Under the pieces are notes generated by a model that had not been told where the DNA came from, did not search any database, and saw only the letters and a list, made by a program, of their open reading frames with translations. Shown in pieces: positions 38,333 through 48,249 of a DNA stretch of 53,605 nt (position 1 is the first letter of the stretch; each line of letters starts with the position of its first letter). The position numbers and the translations under genes were made by a program. Origin of the DNA: Candidatus Woesearchaeota archaeon (GTDB lineage Archaea > Nanobdellota > Nanobdellia > Woesearchaeales > JACPJR01); NCBI GenBank assembly GCA_016187565.1, contig JACPJR010000034.1, forward strand, positions 1 through 53,605, written 5' to 3'.

Positions 38333-39115
38333 TCATTTCTCAAATGCTTCTGCTAATTTCCTTCGATAGGCATGAAGCTGCTGGTCATATTTTCCAGTCA
38401 TGCTCATCACTTCGATTGCAGCCAGAGCAGCATTTTCTGCTCGGTTAAGACCGACCCAAAATCCCTTCTCAGTCAGTTTTAGAAGTGAAAGAGCATCTTG
38501 TGCTGTTGCTTGCTCATGCAGCGGAACATTGATAACCAACTGCTTGGATGCATTTTTCACGAAAGTAAATGAAGACAATGGTGAGAAATGAATGATCAAT
38601 GATAGAGGAGCTATTGCCTCAGTTTCTCGGTTTCTTATTGAAAATGGCACACCAAATTGCTGAAGTATGTCAGTACATGCGGTTACTCGTTCATGTGTTG
38701 TTTCTCCAGACAACACCACCTGCTCATACTGCTGGAAAATACACTGCAGATCAGTAAGATCAGTACCACCATCTACGCCACGACCAAGAACAGGAACACC
38801 TGCAGGCATTTGATGGACAGAAAGGAGTGCATCTAGGCCATGGTAATTTCCATGACACGGAACGCCAATGACCGGGCGTATGGTTTTTGCTGCCACAACA
38901 CCAGGCAAGTGTGCAGCTAGCCCTGCACCTGCAATGATTGCGTTGTATCCTTGCTCTTTCTCAAGAATTCTACCCAACAACAATGGTGATTTATGGGCAG
39001 ATGCCACGATAAGTTTTGCCGCAATATGTTCTTTCGCGCAGCAATGAAGTATCTTGTTATAGACCTTATTATCAGAAGAAGAACCAAAAATAATGAGAAC
39101 GTCAGGTGTTTGCAT
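38333..39115 (-). CDS. purE: PurE-type AIR carboxylase/mutase, tandem with degenerate second half
   Basis: PurE acts on aminoimidazole ribonucleotide (AIR or N5-CAIR) in de novo purine synthesis. The first half has the family motifs: 'IIFGSSSDNKVY', 'VASAHKSP', 'AGAGLAAHLPGVVAA' and 'IGVPCHGNYHGLDALLS...QMPAGVPV'. Residues about 145-260 look like a second copy that keeps the helix after the GSxSD position (VTACTDILQQFGVPFSIR) and the C-terminal helix (ENAALAAIEVMSMTGKYDQQ) but lacks the catalytic loops. Thus one active and one structural half is likely. Which PurE class it is cannot be settled by eye. It starts 9 bases after rps3ae with GGAG overlapping that gene's stop, so the two are in one operon. 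Confidence 0.88.
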   Translation of the reverse strand: MQTPDVLIIFGSSSDNKVYNKILHCCAKEHIAAKLIVASAHKSPLLLGRILEKEQGYNAIIAGAGLAAHLPGVVAAKTIRPVIGVPCHGNYHGLDALLSVHQMPAGVPVLGRGVDGGTDLTDLQCIFQQYEQVVLSGETTHERVTACTDILQQFGVPFSIRNRETEAIAPLSLIIHFSPLSSFTFVKNASKQLVINVPLHEQATAQDALSLLKLTEKGFWVGLNRAENAALAAIEVMSMTGKYDQQLHAYRRKLAEAFEK

Positions 39116-39124
39116 GACGCGCTC

Positions 39125-39898
39125 CTATTCCTCTGCTTCCTCCTCCACGTCTTCAACCACTGTTTTGGAGGTTTTTCGTTCGGTAGGTTTTTCCTTACTG
39201 GGATTTACTGATGCCTCACTTTCCTGCTCACTAATTTCGTCTTTTTCTTCAGTAGAAGCGTGTTCGCTTCCTGTTTCCTCAGCCGGTTTTGTTACCGGTT
39301 CTTGTGGAGCAGCATCGCTTGCTGGAGCCTCTCCTTCGTACTGGACAATGCGAATTTCACACACCTTTAGCGGGAAAACCTTGGAAGTAAGATCCTTTAA
39401 CGATCGTTGGAGTTTGTGATTAACGAGCTGAAGAATCAAATCTTCGTAGGTTAACTTATGAACTGCATCTTGTAAGTAAGCATGAGCGGTCTTCCGCAAT
39501 GCAGTTTGGACAGATTTGGTTGTTTTATTTTTAGTGATGAGCAGTGGTTTAAATCGTACTAATTTTTGGTCCTTGGTTTTGCAGAGAAATGATGCATCTA
39601 CCTTATCTTTTGTTCTTCGCACCAATCGTTTGATGGTTGCAGGGATGATTTGATATTTTACTGGTATGGCATATGCATTATCTCCCTCAACTGTCTCGAC
39701 AGCAAAGGTAAGCTTCGTGTTCTGTGCTTTTGGATCACCGGTCATATCCATGAGATTTATTTCAAGCGTTCTTCCTCTCAGTGTGTTTGCCTCGTAGGTT
39801 GGAACCTCTCCAATCTCTGGTTCTCCAAACATCTTTGGCCCATAGATCTTGAACCATCGTTTCTTTCGTATTTTGACTGTTTTTTGTTCCTTTGCCAT
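39125..39898 (-). CDS. rps3ae: Ribosomal protein eS1 (S3Ae) with acidic C-terminal extension
   Basis: This is a small-subunit ribosomal protein found in archaea and eukaryotes. It has the family start (KKRWFKIYGPKMFGEPEIGEV), 'GRTLEINLMDMTGD', 'RLVRRTKDKVDA' and the C-terminal core 'SLKDLTSKVFPLKVCEIRIVQ'. Residues about 200-257 are a long Glu/Ser/Thr-rich tail not found in most homologues, probably disordered. A TATA (TTTATAAAC near 39965, minus strand) gives a leader of about 40 bases. It lies 115 bases downstream of gyrB's stop and forms an operon with purE. Confidence 0.95.
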   Translation of the reverse strand: MAKEQKTVKIRKKRWFKIYGPKMFGEPEIGEVPTYEANTLRGRTLEINLMDMTGDPKAQNTKLTFAVETVEGDNAYAIPVKYQIIPATIKRLVRRTKDKVDASFLCKTKDQKLVRFKPLLITKNKTTKSVQTALRKTAHAYLQDAVHKLTYEDLILQLVNHKLQRSLKDLTSKVFPLKVCEIRIVQYEGEAPASDAAPQEPVTKPAEETGSEHASTEEKDEISEQESEASVNPSKEKPTERKTSKTVVEDVEEEAEE

Positions 39899-40013
39899 TA
39901 TGCATCACAACATTATTGTTTTACTATCCATTCTGGTATAACACGCTAGGAAAAAAGGGTTGGTTTATAAATGTTGGCATCTTGGAAAAGAGATGCTTGG
40001 TCGTTATTCTCCA

Positions 40014-41906
<1,893 letters not shown>

Positions 41907-42006
41907 TCATGTGTTCTGCTTTGTTTTTGAGGATTTTTTGCTGAAAAAAGTTGCTGATAAGAAGGATAAAATCACTTTATCCACACTGCTACTGGCATTG
42001 AGCCAT

Positions 42007-42015
42007 CTATATAAA
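42007..42015 (+). promoter_or_regulatory. TATA box candidate upstream of hairpin pair
   Basis: CTATATAAA lies about 20-25 bases upstream of a hairpin-forming sequence at 42028-42065 on the plus strand. Read on the minus strand, TTTATATAG could instead promote gyrB with a leader of about 85 bases. Direction is undetermined. Confidence 0.4.
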
Positions 42016-42027
42016 GGTTTCGCAACA

Positions 42028-42118
42028 GGTCACGCAGAGTTGAAACGCAATAAAGCGTTGTGACCAAGAAAAACGACGTGCCCCGAGAAATAGGGCAAAC
42101 GGCAGTCTCGGGGCACCT
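42028..42118 (+). ncRNA. Possible structured RNA with two hairpins
   Basis: First element: GGTCAC (42028-42033) pairs with GTGACC (42059-42064); inside, AACGC pairs with GCGTT around an AATAAA loop, with a 10-base one-sided bulge. Second element: GTGCCCCGAGA and TCTCGGGGCAC form an 11-bp perfect stem with a 17-base loop (42078-42116). Neither is coding. On the minus strand the second hairpin is followed by GTCGTTTTTC and could equally be a terminator for the 51-aa gene. No C/D or H/ACA boxes were found. Function unknown. Confidence 0.35.
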
Positions 42119-42126
42119 ACGCGATG

Positions 42127-42282
42127 TTAAGAAGCTTCCTGATAACCTTGCATAAAACCTGCTTCCTCATTACTCATTTCATCGTCATCAAGTAATTCCT
42201 CACGAAATTCTTCGCAGTAAACATCTTCATTTATGTCATGGAAATCGTACATAAAGCCGTGAACCTGTCTCCCCGGACGCAT
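42127..42282 (-). CDS. Small acidic protein, 51 aa
   Basis: The frame is open from 42345, but the ATG at 42282 follows GAGGTGATC, a strong ribosome site, so I use it. The protein is basic at its first few residues, then strongly acidic (YCEEFREELLDDDEMSNEE) and ends GFMQGYQEAS. I do not recognise a defined function. It has its own minus-strand TATA (GATATATATAAAC near 42330), divergent from the AbrB-PhoU gene. A strong hairpin lies just after its stop. Confidence 0.65.
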   Translation of the reverse strand: MRPGRQVHGFMYDFHDINEDVYCEEFREELLDDDEMSNEEAGFMQGYQEAS

Positions 42283-42347
42283 GGTGATCACCTCTCTTTG
42301 CTTAGTAAAGGTTATGAGCATTAGGTTTATATATATCTTGAGCATAT

Positions 42348-42370
42348 AGTATATATACTTGTATATACTC
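42348..42370. promoter_or_regulatory. Palindromic AT-rich site in divergent promoter region
   Basis: AGTATATATACT (42348-42359) is a perfect 12-bp palindrome, followed two bases later by a partial repeat TATATACT. It lies between the small acidic gene and the AbrB-PhoU gene, overlapping the plus-strand TATA region, and could be an operator for the AbrB-type protein (inference). Confidence 0.4.
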
Positions 42371-42422
42371 TTACCTTTTCCGAGAGCAACCTAATGATTA
42401 TGATTTCAGAAGACCACAAAAC

Positions 42423-43370
42423 ATGCATGCAATAAGACGTATTATCGGCTTTGGCAAGAGCTCGTATGTCGTATCATTACCTAAGAAATGGGTACAAGAT
42501 AATCACCTCAACAAAGGGGATACGCTCCATCTTATCGAGCAGAGTCCTCACTTGGTTATTTCTCCTGCTGAGCAAATACCTAAAGCTATTGAACGACGAC
42601 AAGATATCAATGTTGATGGTAAATCCATGGGCGGGGTAAAGGCAGAGATCATAGCGGGATATGTGAGTGGTAATGATATCATTGTCATTGCGGGAAAACA
42701 ACTCGAATTATATGTGCGTGAGATTAAGAGTACCATCCGAAATTTAGCAGGACTTGAAATTTTAGAGCAGACCCCGGAAAAAATCATTGCAAAGGATCTG
42801 CTGAACCTCCAAGAGGTTTCGTTGCAACATTCTGTCAGGAGAATGGATATTATTGTGCGGAGTATGCTCCAAGATGCTGCTGAGCCATGGACAACAGATA
42901 ATTATGCGAGTATTGCAGAGCGAGATATTGACGTTAATAGGCTTCATTTTCTCAGTCATCGGGTGATCAACAAAGCATTGATTGATCCTCGCATTGCAAA
43001 ATTGATGGAAAAAACACCCTTTGAACTCCTCCGTCATTGGCACATTATTGTTTGTTTGGAAAAAATAGGGGATCAGACAAAACGGATGAGGAGGTATTTA
43101 CATCCATCTGGGCTCGATAAAGAAACTGCTGTTGCACTCTGCCAGAAACAGAGAAATCTCTTCGAAGAATACAACCGAACCATGCAGGCCTTTTACAAAG
43201 ATGATAAAGAAAGTGCTCTTGCCACCGAGCTCAAGAATAAGGAAATTATTTTGGACCTCAACACCTTTCTTGAATCTCACTACAATACTTCAACCATACG
43301 AATCATTGAGATCATGAAGAGCACAGCAAGCAGCATCAAACACATTGCCCGTTTTACCTTGGAACATTAA
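42423..43370 (+). CDS. AbrB-PhoU family regulator, 315 aa
   Basis: Residues 1-50 form a SpoVT/AbrB-type DNA-binding domain (IIGFGKSSYVVSLPKKWVQD, then GDTLHLIEQ). Residues about 110-315 are helical with PhoU-like signatures (SVRRMDIIVRSML near 140, HIIVCLEKIGDQTKRMRRYL near 210). Archaeal proteins with this order are annotated as phosphate-uptake regulators, but this window has no phosphate transporter, so the target is unknown. The start ATG at 42423 lies about 55 bases after the plus-strand TATA candidate. Alternative functions such as metal or general regulation cannot be excluded. Confidence 0.85.
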   Translation: MHAIRRIIGFGKSSYVVSLPKKWVQDNHLNKGDTLHLIEQSPHLVISPAEQIPKAIERRQDINVDGKSMGGVKAEIIAGYVSGNDIIVIAGKQLELYVREIKSTIRNLAGLEILEQTPEKIIAKDLLNLQEVSLQHSVRRMDIIVRSMLQDAAEPWTTDNYASIAERDIDVNRLHFLSHRVINKALIDPRIAKLMEKTPFELLRHWHIIVCLEKIGDQTKRMRRYLHPSGLDKETAVALCQKQRNLFEEYNRTMQAFYKDDKESALATELKNKEIILDLNTFLESHYNTSTIRIIEIMKSTASSIKHIARFTLEH

Positions 43371-43427
43371 TTTCTGAAAAGTACTTTCACCTGAAATGAA
43401 TCTGGATACAAACATTTATATACCCGT

Positions 43428-43445
43428 AGTTTAAATATTTAAACT
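43428..43445. promoter_or_regulatory. 18-bp perfect palindrome, probable operator of the HTH-nucleotidyltransferase pair
   Basis: AGTTTAAATATTTAAACT is a perfect palindrome. It lies directly after the TATA box (CATTTATATACC, 43414-43422) and ends just before the GGGAG ribosome site (43446-43450) of the gene at 43456. This position would block initiation, so autoregulation by the downstream winged-helix protein is likely. Confidence 0.7.
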
Positions 43446-43455
43446 GGGAGTTTAT

Positions 43456-44049
43456 ATGAAAGAAATAACCAAAACGGAAATGGATATTGTACTAAAACTT
43501 GTAAAAAGTCCAGAAGTAGATTATAATGCGAATAGTCTTGCAAAGGTTGTGGGAATCACTGCTATGGGTGCACTTAAAATACTAAAACGTCTGGAAAGCG
43601 AATCAATCTTAACATCAAAAAAAATAGGAAACGCTGTAATCTATCATATAAACCCTGAAAGCTCCTATGCTCATCGCTATGTAGGATTAATATTATCACG
43701 AGAATCTCGCCATACTACCCTAACAGTAAAAAGATGGGTTCAAGAACTAAAAAAAATAAAAAACGCTAGTCTTGTCATCCTTTTCGGTTCGGTATTAGAA
43801 AAAACAAATCCCAATGACATTGATGTTCTTCTTTTGACCGACCAAAAGCATTTTCCTCAGTTACAAAAAGAAATAAAAGAACTCAATGAAGCAAACATTA
43901 AAATGATCCATCCAATATACCAAACGTTTAATGATTTAGTCAACAATATTAAAAAAAGGGATAAACCTCTGTTAAATGCCATAAAGGGAATAATCGCAGT
44001 TGGTGAGGAGAAGTTTATTAAGGTATATCATGAGTCACGCAAAGAATAA
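43456..44049 (+). CDS. Winged-helix plus MNT nucleotidyltransferase fusion
   Basis: Residues 1-70 form a MarR/ArsR-like winged helix (VDYNANSLAKVVGITAMGALKILKRLE, first 20 shown as the recognition region). Residues about 100-190 carry a minimal nucleotidyltransferase pattern: Gly-Ser in 'LVILFGSVLEKT' followed by the acidic pair in 'PNDIDVLLL'. MNT proteins can adenylylate a partner toxin. The next gene, overlapping by 20 bases, encodes a HEPN-like protein, the usual MNT partner. A DNA-binding head on the MNT fits autoregulation through the upstream palindrome. The ATG has a GGGAG site five bases away. A toxin-antitoxin role is inferred. Confidence 0.85.
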   Translation: MKEITKTEMDIVLKLVKSPEVDYNANSLAKVVGITAMGALKILKRLESESILTSKKIGNAVIYHINPESSYAHRYVGLILSRESRHTTLTVKRWVQELKKIKNASLVILFGSVLEKTNPNDIDVLLLTDQKHFPQLQKEIKELNEANIKMIHPIYQTFNDLVNNIKKRDKPLLNAIKGIIAVGEEKFIKVYHESRKE

Positions 44050-44509
44050 ACTCCGCTGGTGCTTGAATAAAGCAAAGAAAGAACTACAAGACGAGAAGAA
44101 ACATCGAGGCCTCGTTGAAGTAATCCCAAACATGGAAACAGCGAGAGATCATTTAGCAAAAGCAGAACATAATCTTAAAGTCACTTTTTACCTTCAAAGA
44201 GGAGGATTTACCGATTGGTGCTCAAGCAGCCTATTTTACACAATATATCATTGTTTCCTTGCTATTTTGGCAAAGGTTGGTTATGAAAGTAGAAATCAGG
44301 AATGCACGTTTGCGGTGATTGCCAATTTAATCGAAGATGGCAAAATTACGCTTGAACAGAGTGATCTGGAAAAAGTAAGCTCTATGAGCATAGCAGAAGC
44401 ACAAGAGTCTCCCCATTCAGCAATAAGTATTCGAGAAGAATATCAATACACCACTAAAGTATCATTAGAAGATGAAGAATATCAAGAGCTATTACAGCTC
44501 GCAAAGTGA
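44030..44509 (+). CDS. HEPN-domain protein, partner of the nucleotidyltransferase
   Basis: The start at 44030 overlaps the end of the upstream gene; the frame opens earlier at 44000 but the overlap start has a GTATATC-like weak context. The 159-aa protein is all-helical with the HEPN pattern: 'METARDHLAKAEHNL', 'FTDWCSSSLFYTIYHCFLAI' and a C-terminal 'ISIREEYQYTT'. The classical toxin motif R-x4-6-H is not present; there is an Arg followed by Tyr residues instead. It may therefore be a non-RNase HEPN or depend on another site. Together with the upstream MNT gene it forms a two-gene module. Confidence 0.78.
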   Translation: MSHAKNKLRWCLNKAKKELQDEKKHRGLVEVIPNMETARDHLAKAEHNLKVTFYLQRGGFTDWCSSSLFYTIYHCFLAILAKVGYESRNQECTFAVIANLIEDGKITLEQSDLEKVSSMSIAEAQESPHSAISIREEYQYTTKVSLEDEEYQELLQLAK

Positions 44510-44594
44510 ATCTTGGATAAAACGAAATATATACTCCTCGAATAACCTCGAAGAGGCATTTTGAAGAAAAAAGAGAAAAACACACGAATCGAAC

Positions 44595-45707
44595 TTAGTA
44601 CCCTTCATAGACGAGTTCTTTTCCATGACTTCGGAGAACGGTTTGTGGATGGTTACTTTTACGTACCTTGCCAACAAGCTTTGCAGGACATTGTTGTGAA
44701 GTGCAGAGTGACAAGATTCCTTCGACATCATGGGGATTGGCGATAACAAAAAAACCCATGCCCATATTAAAGCGTTGGTACATCTCATAGTCTGAGAAGC
44801 CTGATGCATGTTGCATGAGTGAAAAAATAGGCTGGGGTTCGAGAGGCTCAGTGATAAGGTAATCAAAGCCCGTAATTCGGTTGAAGTTTCTCAACCCATA
44901 ACCGGTATTATTAACACCAACAATACGATAACGACTACCAAGAGTAGCCATAATTCTTACATAGATCATTGTTGGTTCGAGGAGTGCATCGCCAACAGTT
45001 ATTGAAGTGCCTGGAACAAGATCGTGCAAGCGATATTTCCCCTGATACCCTTTCCGGTATTCTGCTCTGGTCTCGAAATCTCCTTGTAATAGTTTTAGTC
45101 GAAGATCGGTAAAACCATTGCTGTGCACTCCAGAACTTGCTAGGGCAATAATAACATCACCATCATGAGGCGTCAGTACAAGACTCTTCTTTTCAATAAA
45201 TCCAATCATCGTTCCTGCAATATCAAACCCATGACCTGGTTTAATTCCGCCGAGAAGTTCATGAACCGATGCAGTTTCTCCCTTACCAAGATTACAATAA
45301 ACCGTGTTATGGAGAACATCGCTTGCATTGGACTGCTCAAGGCCTTTCACGATTCCTTTCATGAGTTCAGCAGTAATGCCTTTCTCTTGGATGACACTTT
45401 GGACTGACATGCAATTCAAGAACAAAAAAGGACTTATCCTTCCAAGGGTTGCTAAATCATTAGCATTCATAGCAACAACATCAATGCCGATAGTATCATA
45501 CTTTTCCATTGCTTGAGCGATAAGGACTTTCGTGCCTGCAGTGTCTGCTGCACACACACAGTAATGCTCAGGAAAAAGATCGCTCTCAAAGATTTCTGCG
45601 AATAAGCCTTCAGTCCCCTTTACTTTGTTCTTTTTCAATGACCGTGGAATCTGTTTTTTGAGCGCATCTACTGCATGACGTTCACGCTCTTGATAATCAG
45701 CATTCAT
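44595..45707 (-). CDS. purM: AIR synthetase (FGAM cyclo-ligase) PurM
   Basis: PurM closes the imidazole ring, converting FGAM to AIR with ATP. The 370-aa sequence contains 'AADTAGTKVLIAQ', 'IGIDVVAMNANDLATLGRISP', 'GIKPGHGFDIAGTMIGFIEK', 'IALASSGVHSNGFTDLRLKL' and 'MGMGFFVIANPHDVEGIL'. It lacks nothing obvious. The ATG at 45707 is about 25 bases after ACATATAAATAAC, so it is leaderless. It is divergent from mutL. Other purine genes (purLQS, purE) lie elsewhere in the window rather than in one operon. Confidence 0.95.
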   Translation of the reverse strand: MNADYQERERHAVDALKKQIPRSLKKNKVKGTEGLFAEIFESDLFPEHYCVCAADTAGTKVLIAQAMEKYDTIGIDVVAMNANDLATLGRISPFLFLNCMSVQSVIQEKGITAELMKGIVKGLEQSNASDVLHNTVYCNLGKGETASVHELLGGIKPGHGFDIAGTMIGFIEKKSLVLTPHDGDVIIALASSGVHSNGFTDLRLKLLQGDFETRAEYRKGYQGKYRLHDLVPGTSITVGDALLEPTMIYVRIMATLGSRYRIVGVNNTGYGLRNFNRITGFDYLITEPLEPQPIFSLMQHASGFSDYEMYQRFNMGMGFFVIANPHDVEGILSLCTSQQCPAKLVGKVRKSNHPQTVLRSHGKELVYEGY

Positions 45708-45827
45708 AGGGCATGAAAAACAGCCACGTTATTTATATGTTGTTATTTTTTGAGCATTTCAGTTTGAAATAAGTGTCATGTGTAGGGGGGCAATACATTT
45801 TTATACTTAAAAGAGCTCTCCACTTCC

Positions 45828-47573
45828 ATGGGCTCAATTCAAATTCTTCCTAATGAGATTATCAACAAAATAGCTGCAGGTGAGGTCATTGAACGACCTG
45901 CTTCAGTGGTTAAAGAACTTCTTGAAAATAGTCTCGATGCACAGGCAACCCAGATAACCGTAGAGGTAAAGGAAGGTGGCAAAGTCTCAATAAAGGTAAC
46001 CGATAATGGCACCGGTATGAGTAAAGAAGATGCTATCCTAGCTATCGAACGTCATGCTACCAGCAAAATCAAAACAATCCATGACCTCTTTGCGATTACC
46101 ACCCTAGGATTTCGAGGAGAGGCATTGGCAAGTATCGGGGCAGTCTCTCTGATGAAGATACAGACAAAGCAAGATCGTGAGCTTGTTGGTACCCAGGTTC
46201 AGGTTGAGGGTGATGGGATTGTAGGGGTTAATGAAGTCGGATGTCCCTCGGGAACAAGCATTGAAGTAAAGGATCTTTTTTACAATACACCTGCACGGAG
46301 AAAGTACCTGAAAAGTACTGAAATAGAGTTCTCCCATATAGCCGATGTCGTTACTCGGTATGCGCTAGCAAACCCGGGGATTTTTTATAAACTTCTGCAC
46401 AATGACAACGAAATCTTTATCAGCCCTGCTACCAATGATATGCTCAGCAATATTGTTTCTATTTATGGTAAGGATGTGGCAAAGGATCTTCTTGCAATCC
46501 ATTTCTCTGGTGATATTGATGTCATGGGATACATCTCTAAACCACAACTAACAAGAAAAGACAAATCACAGCAAAGTCTTTTTATCAACAAGCGATATGT
46601 CAAGAATAGTATCGTCAGTAATGCTGTCCATGATGCCTACCATACCCTCCTCTTTGCTCATCGCTATCCGATCGTGGTTCTCTACATTACCATTGATCCA
46701 ACAACTATTGATGTGAATGTCCATCCACAGAAAACTGAAATCAGAGTGGAGCATGAAAGCTCTTTGTATGCAGCTGTTTTTCGTGCAGTGCGAAATACCT
46801 TACAAGAAAATAACCTTTGGTACACCGCTGAGGGAGGAATCCAACAATCCACACTAACAGTACAAAAACCACAAATTCACCATTCAGGAAAAAAAAGATA
46901 CCCTTTAGAGCATACAGCACAAACTCTACTTCCAAGCGAAGAAAAAAGAAGAATAAAAGAAGAAACCGCTCCCCAACTTCCTGACCAGTTACCTGCACCT
47001 GATACCGAAATTATTGTTTTAGGGCAGATTGGAAAAACATATCTCATTATCGAGGATGCTCAAGGCTTGCAGATTGTTGATCAACATGCGGCTCATGAAC
47101 GAGTATACTACGAACAGTTTATGGATACACAAAAAGAGATAACAGTGCAACAACTTGTCCAACCAAAAATAATAACCGTTCCTCCACACGAAACAGCGAT
47201 CGTAGAACAATATAAGGATCTTCTGCAGACAATGGGTTTTGCCTTAGAACCTTTCGGGATGAACACCTATAAACTAGCAAGCGTTCCTTTTATTCTTGGA
47301 AAGATTCCTCCAGAAACCATTATCCACGACCTTCTTGACAGTCTGCAAGCAAATAGAAACATCAAAGATATTGAAGAACTACGACAGAAAATGGTTGCAA
47401 CCATGGCCTGTCGAGCTGCAATAAAGGCAGGAGACACCTTAACTCCTCCACAGAGTAAGATGCTTGTTACTGAACTCTTTCAGTGCCGAATGCCCTACAC
47501 CTGTCCTCATGGGAGACCAACCGTAATATCATTTACGATTGATACCCTTGAGAAGATGTTTAAACGGAAATAA
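45828..47573 (+). CDS. mutL: DNA mismatch repair protein MutL, endonuclease-competent type
   Basis: MutL links mismatch recognition to strand incision. The N-terminal GHKL ATPase domain has 'IAAGEVIERPASVVKELLEN', 'VTDNGTGMSKEDA' and 'ATSKIKTIHDLFAITTLGF' with 'GFRGEALASIGAV'. The C-terminal domain carries the metal-dependent nicking motif DQHAAHERVYYE and the supporting ACRAAIKAGD and CPHGRPT motifs, so it resembles MutL of organisms without MutH. MutS is not in this window. A TATA (TTTTTATACTT) about 25 bases before the ATG makes it leaderless. MutL is patchy in archaea and probably came from bacteria (general knowledge). Length 581 aa is normal. Confidence 0.96.
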   Translation: MGSIQILPNEIINKIAAGEVIERPASVVKELLENSLDAQATQITVEVKEGGKVSIKVTDNGTGMSKEDAILAIERHATSKIKTIHDLFAITTLGFRGEALASIGAVSLMKIQTKQDRELVGTQVQVEGDGIVGVNEVGCPSGTSIEVKDLFYNTPARRKYLKSTEIEFSHIADVVTRYALANPGIFYKLLHNDNEIFISPATNDMLSNIVSIYGKDVAKDLLAIHFSGDIDVMGYISKPQLTRKDKSQQSLFINKRYVKNSIVSNAVHDAYHTLLFAHRYPIVVLYITIDPTTIDVNVHPQKTEIRVEHESSLYAAVFRAVRNTLQENNLWYTAEGGIQQSTLTVQKPQIHHSGKKRYPLEHTAQTLLPSEEKRRIKEETAPQLPDQLPAPDTEIIVLGQIGKTYLIIEDAQGLQIVDQHAAHERVYYEQFMDTQKEITVQQLVQPKIITVPPHETAIVEQYKDLLQTMGFALEPFGMNTYKLASVPFILGKIPPETIIHDLLDSLQANRNIKDIEELRQKMVATMACRAAIKAGDTLTPPQSKMLVTELFQCRMPYTCPHGRPTVISFTIDTLEKMFKRK

Positions 47574-47583
47574 CAAACGAATC

Positions 47584-48249
47584 CTACTGTTGAATAACGC
47601 TTATTGAATGGTTACCAAACTGATTTTCGAGAGTTACTTGGTCAGTAACCCTATAGCCAAATCTTCTGATATACCGTTCAGGAGGATGATCCCCCAAACG
47701 GGAAAAGGGCATGAGAATCATTCCACCCTTTGATAAATAACTTCGAGAACCATCAAAAAATCGTTCTAATGTTTGCGGTTCAGTTATGTAGATTCCCTGA
47801 ATATCATCCTTTGGCGTTCCTTCTAAAAATGGATGATTAAAAATAATAACATCATAGAGGAACAATGGCAATGAATCAAACAAATTACTTTTGACAACCC
47901 TCATATTTTCTAATCCTCGAGCATTTCTTCGAGCACTTCTCAAGGCAAATAAGGACTTGTCAACAGCAACAACATTCTTTGCTCCTCCACGTGCTACTAC
48001 TACGCCTTGAACACCGCTCCCAGTTCCCATGTCAAGCACATCCTTTCCTCGATAAAGATGCGGATGAAGCACCAAATATTCAGTGAAATGTTGAGCAACC
48101 CAGCTTTGCTCAGGCCCAAGTGTTCCCCTACCAATGAAAATAGGATCAACTCCTAAATAATCAAAAAAAGAGCTAACATAATCTCCATGCTGTAATTTAG
48201 CTTCCAAATCCCTAACAAGTGCCTCTCTCGGTATTTTATCCATATTCAT
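47584..48249 (-). CDS. SAM-dependent methyltransferase, HemK/PrmC-like fold
   Basis: Residues about 65-75 form the SAM-binding motif I (VLDMGTGSGVQGVVVA), followed by the acidic motif II (VVAVDKSLFA) and motif IV 'DVIIFNHPFLEG', where N-H-P-F replaces the N-P-P-Y of amino- or N-methylating enzymes. So a related but possibly altered target is likely. It is the last gene of three. Its ATG overlaps the stop of the aminotransferase gene (ATGA), giving translational coupling; a second in-frame ATG two codons later is possible. Substrate unknown. Confidence 0.87.
   Translation of the reverse strand: MNMDKIPREALVRDLEAKLQHGDYVSSFFDYLGVDPIFIGRGTLGPEQSWVAQHFTEYLVLHPHLYRGKDVLDMGTGSGVQGVVVARGGAKNVVAVDKSLFALRSARRNARGLENMRVVKSNLFDSLPLFLYDVIIFNHPFLEGTPKDDIQGIYITEPQTLERFFDGSRSYLSKGGMILMPFSRLGDHPPERYIRRFGYRVTDQVTLENQFGNHSISVIQQ

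Noticed and set aside
42028-42118. H/ACA or C/D guide RNA
   Set aside because: No ACA at the expected distance and no C/D boxes; kept only as an unclassified structured RNA.
44030-44509. Canonical HEPN RNase toxin
   Set aside because: The R-x4-6-H motif is missing, so RNase activity is not claimed.
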